The notes: a model not told the origin generated them from the sequence alone. Shown: positions 26,189-36,631, counted from the stretch's first letter. The stretch: DNA of 64,000 nt from Rhodothermus sp. (GCA_030950375.1 JAUZRN010000010.1:1-64000), one strand, 5' to 3'. Numbers and translations are program-made.

Positions 26189-27123
26189 TACGAATCGCGT
26201 TTCACCTCACCCGTACTCAGGAAGATACGATAGGTGTGGGGTACCCCATAGAAGCGCATCAGCGCCGATCCGTCACCATTCATCTCAATGGTGCCTTCCA
26301 CTTCATGCACCACCTCTTTGTCACCCGTACGCTTGACCATACGCACCTGATAGGCCAGGGTGCCGTAAGTCAGATGCTCCAGTGAGTCGGTCTCCGACGG
26401 TTTGAGTATAAAGATGGGTCCGTCAGTAACCAGATGCGCCCGGAATTCTTGCTCGACCTCCTGACCCTGTCGGTTAACAAAACGTCGGGCACCTTTCATC
26501 TCCTGTTCGCCTTCAAACGTAATCGTGTCACTTTCGGCCTCCAGGCCTTCGACATGCCAGGCAGCCCGCCGCTCAAACGAGGCACTCCGCTCATTGCCTG
26601 ACGGCATTCGATGAGCGACCGAACCCTTGCGGAAACCTTCAAACTCGATCGAAGCGATCCGCTCGCGTTCGACCCGAGGCCGTGCAATAAACCGCCCCTC
26701 ACTGTCTTTGAATATGTACTTCAACACTGCTTCAATAGACTTCTGGAAGTTGGGGCGGCTGACCTCATGAATAAAGCGGATCGTATGGGTACCTGTCGCC
26801 GAATCATAATCCACGCGAAAGCCACGCCGCATTCCCCGCCAGTAGCGCGGGCCCTGCATCGGATCCTGCACCACATCGCCGTCTTTTGAAGCGGCACTGC
26901 CGCCCCAATAGTACATGCCATTCTGGTCGAACGTGGCCGTAGCATCGTACAGGTCGGTCATCATACCGTCGCTCTGATCGGCCAATGATTGCGCTACGAT
27001 CTCGGCCACAACTCGGGTATCCTCCTCACTGAGCGTCGTCTCATTGGCGTTTTGTAACACATCGCAAGCCGCCACTGATAACATCAGCAGCAGCCCCAGT
27101 CCGCCATGATAAAACCGCTGCAT
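26188..27123 (-). CDS. Lipoprotein of unknown function in surface-signalling locus
   Basis: A 311-residue predicted lipoprotein: basic start MQRFYHGG, hydrophobic stretch, then a good lipobox VAAC with Cys at residue 20. The mature protein is soluble and beta-rich with no domain I recognise. Segments such as YYWGGSAASKDGDVVQD and HTIRFIHEVSRPNFQK are not repeated. It lies between the ECF sigma gene (120 bases upstream) and the FecR gene, in the same orientation, in a position not usual for FecI/FecR/FecA loci. It may be an accessory of the signalling pathway or a target gene of the sigma factor. The start at 27123 is favoured over 27201 by the signal peptide. Confidence 0.75.
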   Translation of the reverse strand: MQRFYHGGLGLLLMLSVAACDVLQNANETTLSEEDTRVVAEIVAQSLADQSDGMMTDLYDATATFDQNGMYYWGGSAASKDGDVVQDPMQGPRYWRGMRRGFRVDYDSATGTHTIRFIHEVSRPNFQKSIEAVLKYIFKDSEGRFIARPRVERERIASIEFEGFRKGSVAHRMPSGNERSASFERRAAWHVEGLEAESDTITFEGEQEMKGARRFVNRQGQEVEQEFRAHLVTDGPIFILKPSETDSLEHLTYGTLAYQVRMVKRTGDKEVVHEVEGTIEMNGDGSALMRFYGVPHTYRIFLSTGEVKRDS

Positions 27124-27243
27124 AGCACACCTCCTGTGGTTTGATGATTCAGATGGTACGACAGGCCGGTCTATCAGCAACCGGCTATCTTCTCTACACA
27201 CAAACCGGCCGCTTCCCCTATTCGAAGAGCCTCTCTTTGCAAC

Positions 27244-27831
27244 TCAACGAAAATCAGCCAACGCAGCTCGTAGTTGCCGAAGTGCCTGTGCCATCTGGTT
27301 TTCTACCGTTTTCGGGCTGATGCCCAGCACCTCGGCCGCTTCTCGATACGTGAGTTCCTGCAAAAAACATAGTTCAAAAACGGCCCGTCGGCGTTCGGGA
27401 AGCCGGGCAATGGCCTCACGCAGCCGGGCCTGCAGCAGCGTTGCATCGGTGCGGCGATCGGCACCTGGCGCCGGATCCTTCAACTCCGGAAGCTCCTCCC
27501 GACTCAGGCGACGTGTATTCCGAAAATGGTTCAGCGCCCGATTGTGCCCGATGCGAAACAGAAACGCCCGCAGCGACCGGTTCGGATCAATCTGGGCCCG
27601 CCGTTCCCAGATAGCCAGAAAAGCCTGCTGCACCAGATCTTCAGCTACCTCCGGGGAAACGCCCATACGCTCCAGATAATGCAGCAAAAAAGCGTAGTAG
27701 CGCTCAAAAAATTGTCGAAACGCCTGTTGATCACCGTCTCGTATGCGCCGGGCCAGCGCAGCGTCGTCGAGCACCCCGACGGCCCCCTGCCGGGCCAGCA
27801 AAAGCAAAAGTCCAAGTGTCGCGTCCGTCAT
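27244..27831 (-). CDS. ECF sigma factor (FecI-like)
   Basis: A 195-residue extracytoplasmic-function sigma factor. Region 2 spans about 25-95 (FFERYYAFLLHYLERMGVSPEVAEDLVQQAFLAIW in parts, then AFLFRIGHNRALNHFRN) and region 4 about 130-190 (LPERRRAVFELCFLQELTYREAAEVLGISPKTVENQ). It belongs to the Bacteroidota FecI-like group. It heads a minus-strand locus of lipoprotein, FecR-type anti-sigma factor and STN-TonB receptor, which together form a cell-surface signalling circuit: receptor occupancy is passed through FecR to release the sigma factor. The first about 20 residues (LGLLLLLARQG) are leucine-rich and may be a 5' extension of the true start. Confidence 0.92.
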   Translation of the reverse strand: MTDATLGLLLLLARQGAVGVLDDAALARRIRDGDQQAFRQFFERYYAFLLHYLERMGVSPEVAEDLVQQAFLAIWERRAQIDPNRSLRAFLFRIGHNRALNHFRNTRRLSREELPELKDPAPGADRRTDATLLQARLREAIARLPERRRAVFELCFLQELTYREAAEVLGISPKTVENQMAQALRQLRAALADFR

Positions 27832-28235
27832 TGTCTGCTAAAGACAAACATTCCTTCTCCAATATCGGCAAAAACAGCACCGATTGAGCCTTGGAGCTCC
27901 GGCGTGCACCTACGAAGTTTCTGCTTTTATCTTGATTTGCACAGAATTGGGCCTTTTTATTCTCCTACGGCCCAGCAGCCAGAGAAGCCAATGCTGTTCA
28001 CTCGTTTGCACATTGGCTGCACCGCTTCGGAAGCTTCGCTCACACCAGCGGCATTACCCACTGCACCTCGTACCTGGACCGACTACTGAGCACTCCCGGG
28101 ATCCGTCAGATTACCCCTTCCAGCCTTAGAACATGCAACAAAAACCTGGGAAACCCGGAACTTTCCTCTCTACCAGACGAAAGACAGCGGCCCTGCGCAC
28201 GCAGGGGTTTCTTTTTTCAAACACGAGCATACGCC
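27832..28235. other. Intergenic region before typA
   Basis: 404 bases between the divergent sigma factor and typA. No convincing gene is seen. A/T-rich stretches at 27915-27965 could hold a plus-strand promoter (TATCTTGA at 27928-27935 is close to TAnnTTTG). The region ends in a terminator-like hairpin at 28191-28217, so a short transcript may be made from about 27970 to 28217. Confidence 0.4.
28191..28217 (+). terminator. Terminator-like hairpin just upstream of typA
   Basis: Stem CCCTGCG / CGCAGGG (28191-28197 with 28200-28206) with a tiny CA loop is followed by TTTCTTTTTT. It ends 18 bases before the typA start codon. No annotated plus-strand gene lies upstream, so it is either an attenuator in the typA leader or the end of an unannotated small RNA. 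Confidence 0.65.
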
Positions 28236-30062
28236 ATGAGCTATTCCCTACGCAATATCGCCATTGTGGCGCACGTCGACCACGGCAAAACGACGCTGGT
28301 CGACGCCATGCTCTGGCAAAGTGGTATCTTTCGGGCCAACCAGGAAGTGCAGGAGCGCGTGCTCGACTCGCTCGATCTGGAGCGGGAAAAGGGCATCACC
28401 ATCATGGCCAAAAACACGGCCATCTGGTATAACGACGTCAAAATCAACATCGTCGATACCCCGGGCCACGCCGACTTTGGCGGTGAAGTCGAGCGCACGC
28501 TCCGCATGGTTGACGGTATCATGCTCCTGGTGGACGCAGCCGAAGGTCCCCTGCCCCAGACGCGCTTCGTGCTCTCCAAAGCGCTGGCACTGAAACTACC
28601 GGCGATCGTGGTGATCAACAAAATCGATCGCAAGGATGCGCGCCCCCGGCAGGTACTCGACGAGATCTACGACCTGTTCATTGACCTGGATGCTACCGAA
28701 GACCAGCTCGATTTCCCCATCCTTTACACGGTGGCCAAAGAAGGGCGCTGCACGCATGATCCTGACGCCCCGCTGACCGACCTGCGACCACTCTTCGAAG
28801 CCATTCTATCCCATATTCCACCGCCGCAGGGGGATCCGAACGCTCCCCTGCAGTTGCTTGTGACCCACGTGCAACCCGATCCGTATCGTGGACCGCTCGC
28901 TATCGGACGCGTTGTACAGGGCATGCTTCGCAATCGCCAGCGTGTGCTGTTGTGCCATCGGGACGGCCGGCGCACACTGGCTTCGGTGACGGCGCTGTTC
29001 GAGTTCGAAGGACTGCAGCGCGTTGAAACCGATACAGCCGGTCCGGGCGCCATTGTAGCCGTAGCAGGCATGCAGGGCATCGGGCTTGGCGAGTCGATTA
29101 CTGAGGCGGACGACCCGCATCCCCTGCCGCCCCTGCACATCGACGAGCCCACGCTCTCGATGGAGTTTCGCGTCAACGACGGTCCGTTCGCCGGTCGCGA
29201 AGGCCAGTACGTCACTTCACGGCATCTGCGCGAACGCCTCTTCAAAGAGGCAGAAAACAATCTGGCGCTGCGCGTCGAAGCAACCGACTCACCGGATGCC
29301 TTCCTCGTCTACGGCCGTGGCGAACTGCAACTGGCCATCCTGATTGAGCAGATGCGCCGCGAAGGGTACGAGTTCACGGTGGGTCAGCCGCGCGTGCTCA
29401 CACGTCGCATCGACGGCCAGCTCCATGAGCCCTACGAGCGCGTACTCATTGACGTGCCCGAAGCTTACATGGGCGTCGTCGTGCAGAAGCTGGGTATGCG
29501 CCGGGGCGTGCTCACGAAAATGATCAACCATGGCACGGGACGCGTCCGACTCGAATTTGAGATCCCCGCCCGCGGCCTCATTGGCTATCGCAGTGAGTTT
29601 CTGACCGACACCAAGGGCACCGGTCTGCTCAATCACCTTTTCGAGGGCTATCGGCCCTGGGCCGGTCCTATCACGCATCGAACTACCGGGGCCCTGGTGG
29701 CCGACCGCCCGGGTCGGGTAACCGCCTACGCCATGCTCAACCTGCAGGAGCGCGGAGAGCTGTTTGTCGAACCGGGCGAGGAGGTGTACACCGGGATGAT
29801 CGTGGGCGAACACTGCCGCGAAGGCGACCTGGAAGTCAACATCACCCGCGAGAAAAAGCTTACCAACATGCGTTCGGCTACGGCCGAAGGATTTGAAAAG
29901 CTTGTGCCCCCCCGGAAGCTTTCGCTCGAAGAAGCAATCGAGTTCATTCGAGAAGACGAGCTGATCGAAGTAACCCCGAAGGCCATTCGCCTACGCAAAC
30001 GCTACCTGGATCCCCACGAACGCAAGCGCCACACCCCCCACCAGCAGCAGGAGATGGCCTGA
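28236..30062 (+). CDS. typA: Ribosome-binding GTPase TypA/BipA
   Basis: Translational GTPase that binds the ribosome and helps assembly and stress adaptation. The 608-residue protein has G1 HVDHGKTT (13-20), the switch region [12 protein letters not shown]3 DTPGH (74-78) and G4 NKID (128-131). Domain II and III, then the TypA-specific C-terminal domain ([56 protein letters not shown]) follow. The MAKNTA switch motif and the C-terminal domain distinguish it from EF-G and LepA. Length is typical. Confidence 0.97.
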   Translation: MSYSLRNIAIVAHVDHGKTTLVDAMLWQSGIFRANQEVQERVLDSLDLEREKGITIMAKNTAIWYNDVKINIVDTPGHADFGGEVERTLRMVDGIMLLVDAAEGPLPQTRFVLSKALALKLPAIVVINKIDRKDARPRQVLDEIYDLFIDLDATEDQLDFPILYTVAKEGRCTHDPDAPLTDLRPLFEAILSHIPPPQGDPNAPLQLLVTHVQPDPYRGPLAIGRVVQGMLRNRQRVLLCHRDGRRTLASVTALFEFEGLQRVETDTAGPGAIVAVAGMQGIGLGESITEADDPHPLPPLHIDEPTLSMEFRVNDGPFAGREGQYVTSRHLRERLFKEAENNLALRVEATDSPDAFLVYGRGELQLAILIEQMRREGYEFTVGQPRVLTRRIDGQLHEPYERVLIDVPEAYMGVVVQKLGMRRGVLTKMINHGTGRVRLEFEIPARGLIGYRSEFLTDTKGTGLLNHLFEGYRPWAGPITHRTTGALVADRPGRVTAYAMLNLQERGELFVEPGEEVYTGMIVGEHCREGDLEVNITREKKLTNMRSATAEGFEKLVPPRKLSLEEAIEFIREDELIEVTPKAIRLRKRYLDPHERKRHTPHQQQEMA

Positions 30063-30118
30063 ACGGACTTTCGCTCAACCTGGTAATCGCATCTTTCGGA
30101 CAGACACCGGACTTTTTT

Positions 30119-30252
30119 GGACGGACCAAGAGGTCGGTCCCTGCTGGAATGGACATCGGTGAAAGACTGCCTCCGCTCCTGCAGGGAAACGCCGGTTGAA
30201 AGGGAGCGTTGCACTTTTCACCTTATGAAGCCTGCATTCACCGGAAAGACCG
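30119..30252 (+). promoter_or_regulatory. Structured leader upstream of metH
   Basis: The leader can form a GGTGAAA (about 30158-30164) to TTTTCACC (about 30214-30222) outer stem around an inner stem CGCTCC with GGAGCG, whose loop contains GCAGGGAAACGCCGG. A separate small hairpin, GGACGGACC with GGTCGGTCC, lies at about 30119-30141. I could not fit it to the cobalamin, SAM or SAH riboswitch consensus. Regulation of metH by a structured leader is inference. Confidence 0.3.
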
Positions 30253-33200
30253 ATGCACAACACGCACCCGCTGGCCCGTCTGCTGCAGCAGCGCATCCTG
30301 CTGCTCGATGGGGCGATGGGCACCATGATCCAACGCCATCGCCTCACAGAAGAAGATTTTCGGGGAACGCGCTTTGCCGACCATCCCGTCCCGCTCAAGG
30401 GCAACAACGACCTGCTCGTTCTGACCCAGCCCGACCTGATCCGCGACATCCACCGCGCCTACCTGGAAGCCGGTGCCGACCTGATCGAAACGAACACATT
30501 TAATGCCAACGCCATCTCTCAGGCTGACTATGGCCTGGAATCCCTGGTCTACGAACTCAACGTGGCCGCCGCCCGGCTGGCCCGCGAAGCCGCCGACGAA
30601 TACACGCGCCGCACGCCCGAACGGCCCCGCTTCGTAGCTGGCGCCATCGGTCCCACCAACAAGACGCTTTCGATCTCACCCGACGTCAACAACCCCGGCT
30701 ACCGGGCCGTTACGTTCGACGAAATGGTCGCGACCTACCGGGACCAGGTGCGCGGCCTGCTCGACGGCGGCGTCGATGTGCTCCTGGTCGAAACGGTCTT
30801 CGACACGCTCAACTGTAAGGCGGCCCTGTTCGCCATTCAGGAAGAGTTTCGCGTCCGTGGACAGGCCGTGCCGGTCATGGTCTCGGGCACCATCGTCGAC
30901 CAGAGCGGCCGCACGCTTTCGGGACAGACACCCGAAGCCTTCTGGATTTCTATTTCCCATATGCCCCACCTGCTTTCGGTCGGGCTCAACTGTGCGCTCG
31001 GCTCCGCCCAGATGCGCCCGTTCATTGAGGAGCTGGCCTGCACGGCAACGGTTTTCACCAGCCTTTATCCTAACGCTGGCCTGCCCGATGAGCTGGGCCA
31101 GTACCGCGAAACGGCCGACTACATGGCCGGCCAGCTTGCCGACTACGCCCGCGAAGGCTGGCTCAACCTGGCCGGAGGTTGCTGCGGCACTACTCCGGAA
31201 CACATCCGTGCCATCGCCGAAGCCCTCGAAGGCATTCCGCCCCGCCGTATCCCCGAAGTGCCCCGTACGCTGCGGCTTTCCGGACTGGAACCGCTCGTCT
31301 TTCGCCCCGACCTGAACTTTGTCAACATCGGCGAACGCACCAATGTCACCGGCTCCCGCCGCTTTGCCCGATTGATCCGCGAAGGTCGCTACGAAGAAGC
31401 CCTTGAGGTAGCCCGCGAGCAGGTCGCCGCCGGTGCGCAGATGATCGACGTGAACATGGACGAAGGCCTGCTCGACGGCGTGCAGGCCATGACCACCTTC
31501 CTGAACCTGATCGCTGCCGAGCCGGAGATCGCCCGCGTGCCTGTGGTAATCGACTCGTCAAAGTGGGAAGTGATCGAAGCCGGCTTGAAATGCCTCCAGG
31601 GCAAAGGTGTGGTCAATTCGATCTCGCTCAAAGATGGCGAGGAAGTCTTCAAAGAACGCGCCCGGCGCATCCGTCAGTACGGGGCTGCAGTCATTGTGAT
31701 GGCGTTCGACGAGCAGGGGCAGGCCGATACGCTGGAGCGTCGCATTGCGATCTGCCGGCGTGCCTATCGCATCCTGACCGAAGAAGTGGGCTTCCCGCCC
31801 GAAGACATCATCTTTGATCCGAATATTTACGCCGTTGCTACCGGCATTCCGGAGCATAACCGCTACGCCATCGATTTTCTGGAAGCAACGCGCTGGATCA
31901 AGGCCAACCTCCCCTACGCCCGCGTATCTGGTGGCATTTCCAATCTGTCGTTCTCGTTCCGGGGCAATGAGCCCGTCCGCCAGGCCATGCATACGGTGTT
32001 CCTTTACCATGCCGTACAGGCCGGTCTGGACATGGGCATCGTCAACCCCGGCCAGCTCGGCATCTACGAGGAAATCGACCCCGAGCTGCGTGAGCGGATC
32101 GAGGATGTGCTCTTTGACCGCCGCCCCGATGCTACCGAACGACTCATTGCACTGGCCCAGACGCTCACGCAATCGACGACCGACGCCGCTGAATCCGAAG
32201 CGCTTGCCTGGCGCCAGGCATCCGTCGAAGAGCGGCTGCGCCACGCCCTGGTCAAGGGCATCACCGAATTTATCGAAGCCGACGTAGAGGAAGCCCGCCA
32301 GAAGTACGGGTCACCGCTGGCCGTCATCGAAGGGCCGCTCATGGAGGGGATGAACGTGGTGGGCGATCTGTTTGGCGCCGGCAAGATGTTTCTGCCCCAG
32401 GTAGTCAAAAGTGCTCGTGTCATGAAAAAGGCCGTGGCCTACCTGGTGCCCTTCCTGGAAGCCGAAAAGCAACAACGGGGTGACACGCGTCCCAAAGCCC
32501 GCATCCTGCTGGCCACGGTAAAAGGCGACGTGCACGACATTGGCAAAAACATCGTGGGCGTTGTACTCCAGTGCAATGGCTTCGAGGTGATTGACCTGGG
32601 CGTGATGGTGCCCGCTGAACGTATCCTTGAAGAGGCACGACGCCATCAGGTGGACCTGATCGGCCTGAGCGGCCTGATCACACCCAGCCTCGACGAAATG
32701 GTGCACGTGGCCCGCGAGCTCGAACGCACCGGCTTTGATATACCCCTGCTGATCGGCGGCGCAACCACCTCGAAGCTCCACACGGCGCTAAAAATCGACC
32801 CCTGCTATCACGCCCCTGTCGTGCACGTGCTGGACGCTTCGCGAGCCGTACCGGTGGCCAGTGCCCTGGTCGACCCTGACCGACGCGAGGCGTTCGTCGC
32901 AGAAATCCGTCAGGAATATGAAGCCATTCGCCAGCGCCACGGTCGTCGCACAGACGAGCGCCTACTAACCCTTGAAGAAGCCCGGGCCAACCGTTTTACC
33001 TGCGACTGGACGGCCGTGCCCATTACGCGTCCGAATCGCCTGGGGCTGACAGTCTTTCGTAACTATCCGCTGGCCGAAATCCGACGCTACATCGACTGGA
33101 CGCCGTTTTTCCAGGCCTGGGAGCTCCGCGGCAAATACCCGCGCATCCTGGACGATCCAGAAAAGGGTCCGGAAGCCCGCCGTCTGTTTGCCGACGCCAA

Positions 33201-33963
33201 CCGACTGCTGGACGAAATCATCGCGAACGGTTGGCTCCAGGCACACGGCGTGGTCGGACTGTTTCCGGCCAACAGTCAGGGCGACGACGTGCTTGTGTTT
33301 GCGGACGAGTCGCGGCGCGACGTGCAGGCCGTGCTGCATTTTCTGCGCCAGCAGACGCCCAAGCGGGTTGGCCAGCCCAATCGTTCCCTGGCCGACTATG
33401 TGGCGCCGGTCGATAGTGGCCGCGCCGACTACATCGGGGCCTTCGCCGTAACGGCCGGCCATGGACTGGAAGAACTTGTGGCCCGCTTCGAGCGCACACA
33501 CGACGACTACCAGGCCATCCTGGCCAAAGCACTGGCCGACCGGCTGGCCGAGGCTTTTGCCGAGCTGCTGCACGAACGCGTCCGGCGCGAACTATGGGGT
33601 TATGCCCCGGACGAACGCTTGACCAACGAAGAACTGATCGCTGAACGGTACCGGGGCATCCGACCGGCCCCGGGCTATCCGGCCTGTCCTGACCATACGG
33701 AGAAATGGACGCTCTGGGAGCTGCTGGAAGTCGAACGCCACACGGGCATCCAGCTTACAGAGCACCTGGCCATGTATCCGACCGCCTCGGTATGTGGCTA
33801 CTATCTGGCCCATCCCGAAGCGTCCTACTTCAACGTGGGGCATCTGGGCATGGACCAGATCGAAGATTATGCCCGGCGTAAGGGCATGACCGTCGAAGAA
33901 GTCGAACGCTGGCTGGCGCCGCGTCTGGCCTACGATCCGGCCACCCGGGCCAACGCCGCATAG
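30253..33963 (+). CDS. metH: Cobalamin-dependent methionine synthase
   Basis: Transfers the methyl group of 5-methyl-tetrahydrofolate to homocysteine through methylcobalamin. The 1236-residue protein has all four modules: homocysteine-binding (about 1-330, zinc ligands in LNCALGS and GGCCGTT), folate-binding (about 345-610, [14 protein letters not shown]), cobalamin cap and binding domain (about 640-885, with DVHDIG whose His761 is the predicted lower cobalt ligand) and the AdoMet reactivation domain (about 900-1225, ending in [15 protein letters not shown] and [13 protein letters not shown]). Length is normal for full MetH. It has a structured leader and is followed by a repeat-rich non-coding stretch. 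Confidence 0.98.
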   Translation: MHNTHPLARLLQQRILLLDGAMGTMIQRHRLTEEDFRGTRFADHPVPLKGNNDLLVLTQPDLIRDIHRAYLEAGADLIETNTFNANAISQADYGLESLVYELNVAAARLAREAADEYTRRTPERPRFVAGAIGPTNKTLSISPDVNNPGYRAVTFDEMVATYRDQVRGLLDGGVDVLLVETVFDTLNCKAALFAIQEEFRVRGQAVPVMVSGTIVDQSGRTLSGQTPEAFWISISHMPHLLSVGLNCALGSAQMRPFIEELACTATVFTSLYPNAGLPDELGQYRETADYMAGQLADYAREGWLNLAGGCCGTTPEHIRAIAEALEGIPPRRIPEVPRTLRLSGLEPLVFRPDLNFVNIGERTNVTGSRRFARLIREGRYEEALEVAREQVAAGAQMIDVNMDEGLLDGVQAMTTFLNLIAAEPEIARVPVVIDSSKWEVIEAGLKCLQGKGVVNSISLKDGEEVFKERARRIRQYGAAVIVMAFDEQGQADTLERRIAICRRAYRILTEEVGFPPEDIIFDPNIYAVATGIPEHNRYAIDFLEATRWIKANLPYARVSGGISNLSFSFRGNEPVRQAMHTVFLYHAVQAGLDMGIVNPGQLGIYEEIDPELRERIEDVLFDRRPDATERLIALAQTLTQSTTDAAESEALAWRQASVEERLRHALVKGITEFIEADVEEARQKYGSPLAVIEGPLMEGMNVVGDLFGAGKMFLPQVVKSARVMKKAVAYLVPFLEAEKQQRGDTRPKARILLATVKGDVHDIGKNIVGVVLQCNGFEVIDLGVMVPAERILEEARRHQVDLIGLSGLITPSLDEMVHVARELERTGFDIPLLIGGATTSKLHTALKIDPCYHAPVVHVLDASRAVPVASALVDPDRREAFVAEIRQEYEAIRQRHGRRTDERLLTLEEARANRFTCDWTAVPITRPNRLGLTVFRNYPLAEIRRYIDWTPFFQAWELRGKYPRILDDPEKGPEARRLFADANRLLDEIIANGWLQAHGVVGLFPANSQGDDVLVFADESRRDVQAVLHFLRQQTPKRVGQPNRSLADYVAPVDSGRADYIGAFAVTAGHGLEELVARFERTHDDYQAILAKALADRLAEAFAELLHERVRRELWGYAPDERLTNEELIAERYRGIRPAPGYPACPDHTEKWTLWELLEVERHTGIQLTEHLAMYPTASVCGYYLAHPEASYFNVGHLGMDQIEDYARRKGMTVEEVERWLAPRLAYDPATRANAA

Positions 33964-34157
33964 ACTTCTCGGCCTCCTGTACTCCGCCCTTTTTGCCCTG
34001 CGTCGATACCAGCCGGCGATCTCTTCTTGCGCTAAAGACACACGCCGATTGGTGAGGCAGACCAGCAGGACGCCTCTCATCGCATCCCTCGCCTTTCCAG
34101 ACCATCCGCTCTACTCAAGACGCTCCGTGCCGGCGATATGCCTGGGCCTGCCAAACG

Positions 34158-34192
34158 CCCCCTCAGCCCTTCGGGCAGCTCCCCCTCAAGGG
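34158..34192. repeat. Palindromic repeat element, head copy 1
   Basis: A 35-base sequence starting CCCCCTCAGCCCTTCGGGC and ending CTCAAGGG, repeated exactly at 34359-34393. It contains a small stem GCCC-TTC-GGGC and a CCCCCTCAAGGG fold-back. Confidence 0.85.
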
Positions 34193-34271
34193 AGAACAGG
34201 CTTTCCTGGCTCGCCCCTGCAAATTGTAGTGCGACCGTATAATCATCAGACAAAACGGTCGTTATCAGATC

Positions 34272-34290
34272 CCCCTCCTCCGGGGAGGGG
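34272..34290. repeat. Palindromic repeat element, tail copy 1
   Basis: Inverted repeat CCCCTCC / GGAGGGG (34272-34278 with 34284-34290), 80 bases after head copy 1. It matches the longer palindrome at 34471-34497 in core and position. Confidence 0.7.
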
Positions 34291-34358
34291 ACTCCAACCA
34301 ACCTCGCCAACTCGGCCGCTGCGCTTTTTCTGATCGCAGCGTTGGCTTCACCACCAGC

Positions 34359-34393
34359 CCCCCTCAGCCCTTCGGGCAGCTCCCCCTCAAGGG
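34359..34393. repeat. Palindromic repeat element, head copy 2
   Basis: Exact copy of the 35-base head at 34158-34192, offset by 201 bases, here running into a longer G-run so that CCCCC-TCAA-GGGGG forms a perfect fold-back. Confidence 0.85.
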
Positions 34394-34470
34394 GGGGCAA
34401 AACTTCCGGTTGACCACGTAACGCTTACTCCAGCACGATTGTCCAATTCCTGACCACGTTTCTTAATAAT

Positions 34471-34497
34471 GACCCCCTCCCCTCTGGGGAGGGGGTC
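34471..34497. repeat. Palindromic repeat element, tail copy 2
   Basis: Perfect 12-base stem GACCCCCTCCCC / GGGGAGGGGGTC with a 3-base loop, 78 bases after head copy 2. The strong stem also could act as a transcript end for metH or the convergent kinase gene. Confidence 0.8.
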
Positions 34498-34651
34498 AGG
34501 AGGAGGGGCGCCAACCATTCCCGCACACCCAAACGCCGCACTGTTCTTCAGAACAGCCCTGCCGATGCAGCTCCGACGTAGGAGCTTGCCTACATGCCCT
34601 GTACCAGAGCCGTCCTGGGAGAACCTCATTGAAAAAGCGCTCATTCGCTGT

Positions 34652-36631
34652 TTAATCTGGCTCATCGACCGTGCCAGTAATGGCCGGCAGCCAGATCGTA
34701 AACCGGCTTCCTTTTCCCTTCGTGCTGCTCACTTCAATCCGACCACCCATGAGCTCAACCAGACGCTGCGCGATCGTCAGCCCCAGCCCCAATCCCTCGT
34801 GCGTTCGATTTAAGCCACTGGAGCCCTGCCAGAACGCATTAAACATATGCGACAATGCATCGGCCGCAATGCCCGGGCCGGTATCTTCAATAACGATTCC
34901 GGCCTGACTGCCCTGTTGTTGAAAGTACATGCGCACCTGTCCTCGCTCGGTAAACTTGATAGCATTATCGAGCAGGTGCTCGACGGCCCGCTCCAGCAGA
35001 TTCGGATCGGCCTGAACCTCCACCAGCGGTCCTGGTTGTACTAAAAACTGTAACCCTTTCTGTTCGGCCTGTGCTCGATACGTAGCAAGCAGCGATTGCA
35101 GAGCGTCGGGCAGACAGACGCACTGGCGTTGTACCAATATGGAACGAGCCTCAAGCTGGGCCAGGTCAAGCACCTCGTCCAGCGTTCGCAAAAGCCGCCG
35201 GGCCCCATCGCTTATAAGGGTGGCAAACTCATACAGCCTAGTGCCGGCTGCCACCTCTTCTCGGATCAGATTGGCAAAGCCGATGACAGCCGTAAGGGGT
35301 GTGCGAAATTCATGGCTCAGATTGGTCAGCAAAGCCGACTTGAGTCGGTGCATTGTCTCGGCCTCTTCCCGTGCCCGGATCAGCTCTGCTTCATAGCGCA
35401 GCCGCTCGGTAAGATCGCGCACGATCAACAGGGTGTCTGTCTCGTGCCCGCGCGTGATGGTCGTAGCGGAGAGCTCAACGGTGAAGCGCGTCCCGTCGCA
35501 TCGGCGAACCGCAAGTCGCACCGGGGTCTCCGTGGTGGTCAACGTTTCGTCCAGCCCCGGCAACAACCGTAGGACTGGCTGCCCCAGCACCTCGACCGCC
35601 CGGCATGCAAAGAGTCGTTCAGCGGCTCGATTAAACAGCACGATGCGCTGCGCCGCATCAAGCATCAGCATAGCATCACCGGCCTGTTCGAGCACAGCCG
35701 TCAACTGCTGTTCTCGGGCCTGCAGTAGCGCCTGCTGGCGTGCTCGTTCCAGCGCCACCGCGGTCAGGTGCGTAGCCAGTGCTACCAGCTCGCGGTCGCG
35801 GGTATCCGGTGGCCCCGGCTTCCGATAGTAGAGGGCAAAGGTGCCCAGTACCTCTCCGTCGGATGCCAGGACGGGCGTCGACCAGCAGGCCCGAAGGCCA
35901 TGTGCCAGGGCCAGCTCCCGATAGGGTGTCCATCGGGGATCGGTGGCAATATCCTCGGTGACCACAGTGGTGCGATGATAGGCCGCCGTACCGCAAGTGC
36001 CTGCTGCCGGTCCAATGCGCTGCCCGTCGATAGCCCGGCAGTATGCCTCCGGAAGACTTGGTGCGGCCCCATGAAATACCCGATCCTCATGCAGCACCAG
36101 AATCGATACCAGCGCTCCAGTATCACTTTCAGCCTCAAGCCATCGCGCAATGCGATCCAGTACCTCCGGCAGCGCTCTTCCTTTCGCTATATGTTCCAGC
36201 ATCTCCGCTTTGCCGCGCAGCAAACGCTCCAGACGGCTCCGGACACGTTGCGCCTGCTCCTGTCGCCACAGATGTGCTACCAGCTCGCCCAGCATTTCCA
36301 GTAGCAGACGTTGCTCCGGCGAAAAAGACCGCTCGCGCACATCCGCAACGGCCAACACGCCCACCTCCCCTACAGGCACGCCGGCATAAAAATGTATTTT
36401 CGGCACGCCTGACAGGGCACCTTCCAATACCAGCGGCGTCTGCCGCACCCGTACCTGCGCATCAAGCGCTTCAACGTGAGCCCCCAGATACAGGCCTCCA
36501 GTGGCTTTCCAGATCTGTTCCCCTATCCGCACCCACGCAGAGGGGACTCGGAATACCCGAGCAACTATGTTCGCAATCTTAATAAATACACGGGCCCCCT
36601 CCGCATGTACAGAAATTCCGCTTGTGTCCAT
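34652..36631 (-). CDS. Cytoplasmic GAF-PAS sensor histidine kinase
   Basis: A 659-residue two-component kinase without clear TM helices. Residues about 15-125 form a first GAF-like domain, about 150-300 a second GAF (PAAGTCGTAAYHRTTVVTED, ACWSTPVLASDGEVLGTFAL), and about 310-425 a PAS domain (LEQAGDAMLMLDAAQRIVLFN) ending in DLTERLRYEAEL. HisKA has the phosphoacceptor in NLSHEFRTPLTAVIGFAN. The ATPase domain has LLDNAIKFTERG, EDTGPGIAADAL and EGLGLGLTIAQR. Upstream at 37003 lies a stand-alone receiver protein in the same orientation, a possible partner. Confidence 0.93.
   Translation of the reverse strand: MDTSGISVHAEGARVFIKIANIVARVFRVPSAWVRIGEQIWKATGGLYLGAHVEALDAQVRVRQTPLVLEGALSGVPKIHFYAGVPVGEVGVLAVADVRERSFSPEQRLLLEMLGELVAHLWRQEQAQRVRSRLERLLRGKAEMLEHIAKGRALPEVLDRIARWLEAESDTGALVSILVLHEDRVFHGAAPSLPEAYCRAIDGQRIGPAAGTCGTAAYHRTTVVTEDIATDPRWTPYRELALAHGLRACWSTPVLASDGEVLGTFALYYRKPGPPDTRDRELVALATHLTAVALERARQQALLQAREQQLTAVLEQAGDAMLMLDAAQRIVLFNRAAERLFACRAVEVLGQPVLRLLPGLDETLTTTETPVRLAVRRCDGTRFTVELSATTITRGHETDTLLIVRDLTERLRYEAELIRAREEAETMHRLKSALLTNLSHEFRTPLTAVIGFANLIREEVAAGTRLYEFATLISDGARRLLRTLDEVLDLAQLEARSILVQRQCVCLPDALQSLLATYRAQAEQKGLQFLVQPGPLVEVQADPNLLERAVEHLLDNAIKFTERGQVRMYFQQQGSQAGIVIEDTGPGIAADALSHMFNAFWQGSSGLNRTHEGLGLGLTIAQRLVELMGGRIEVSSTKGKGSRFTIWLPAITGTVDEPD

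Larger units (their letters stand above)
33964..34651. other. Non-coding stretch with repeated palindromic elements
   Basis: 688 bases between metH and a convergent histidine kinase gene. It holds two copies of a compound repeat (see 34158-34192, 34272-34290, 34359-34393, 34471-34497) and no convincing gene. Open frames here translate the repeat itself (for instance a recurring LEGELPEGLRG), a known artefact of such elements. Confidence 0.75.

Noticed and set aside
30119-30252. Cobalamin or SAH riboswitch before metH
   Set aside because: GGGAGCGTTGCAC and GGTGAAA recall parts of the SAH and cobalamin consensus, but the matching partner segments and length are missing, so no class is called.
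34077-34400. 107-codon minus-strand open frame over the repeat region
   Set aside because: Its translation repeats LEGELPEGLRG, which is just the palindromic repeat read as protein.
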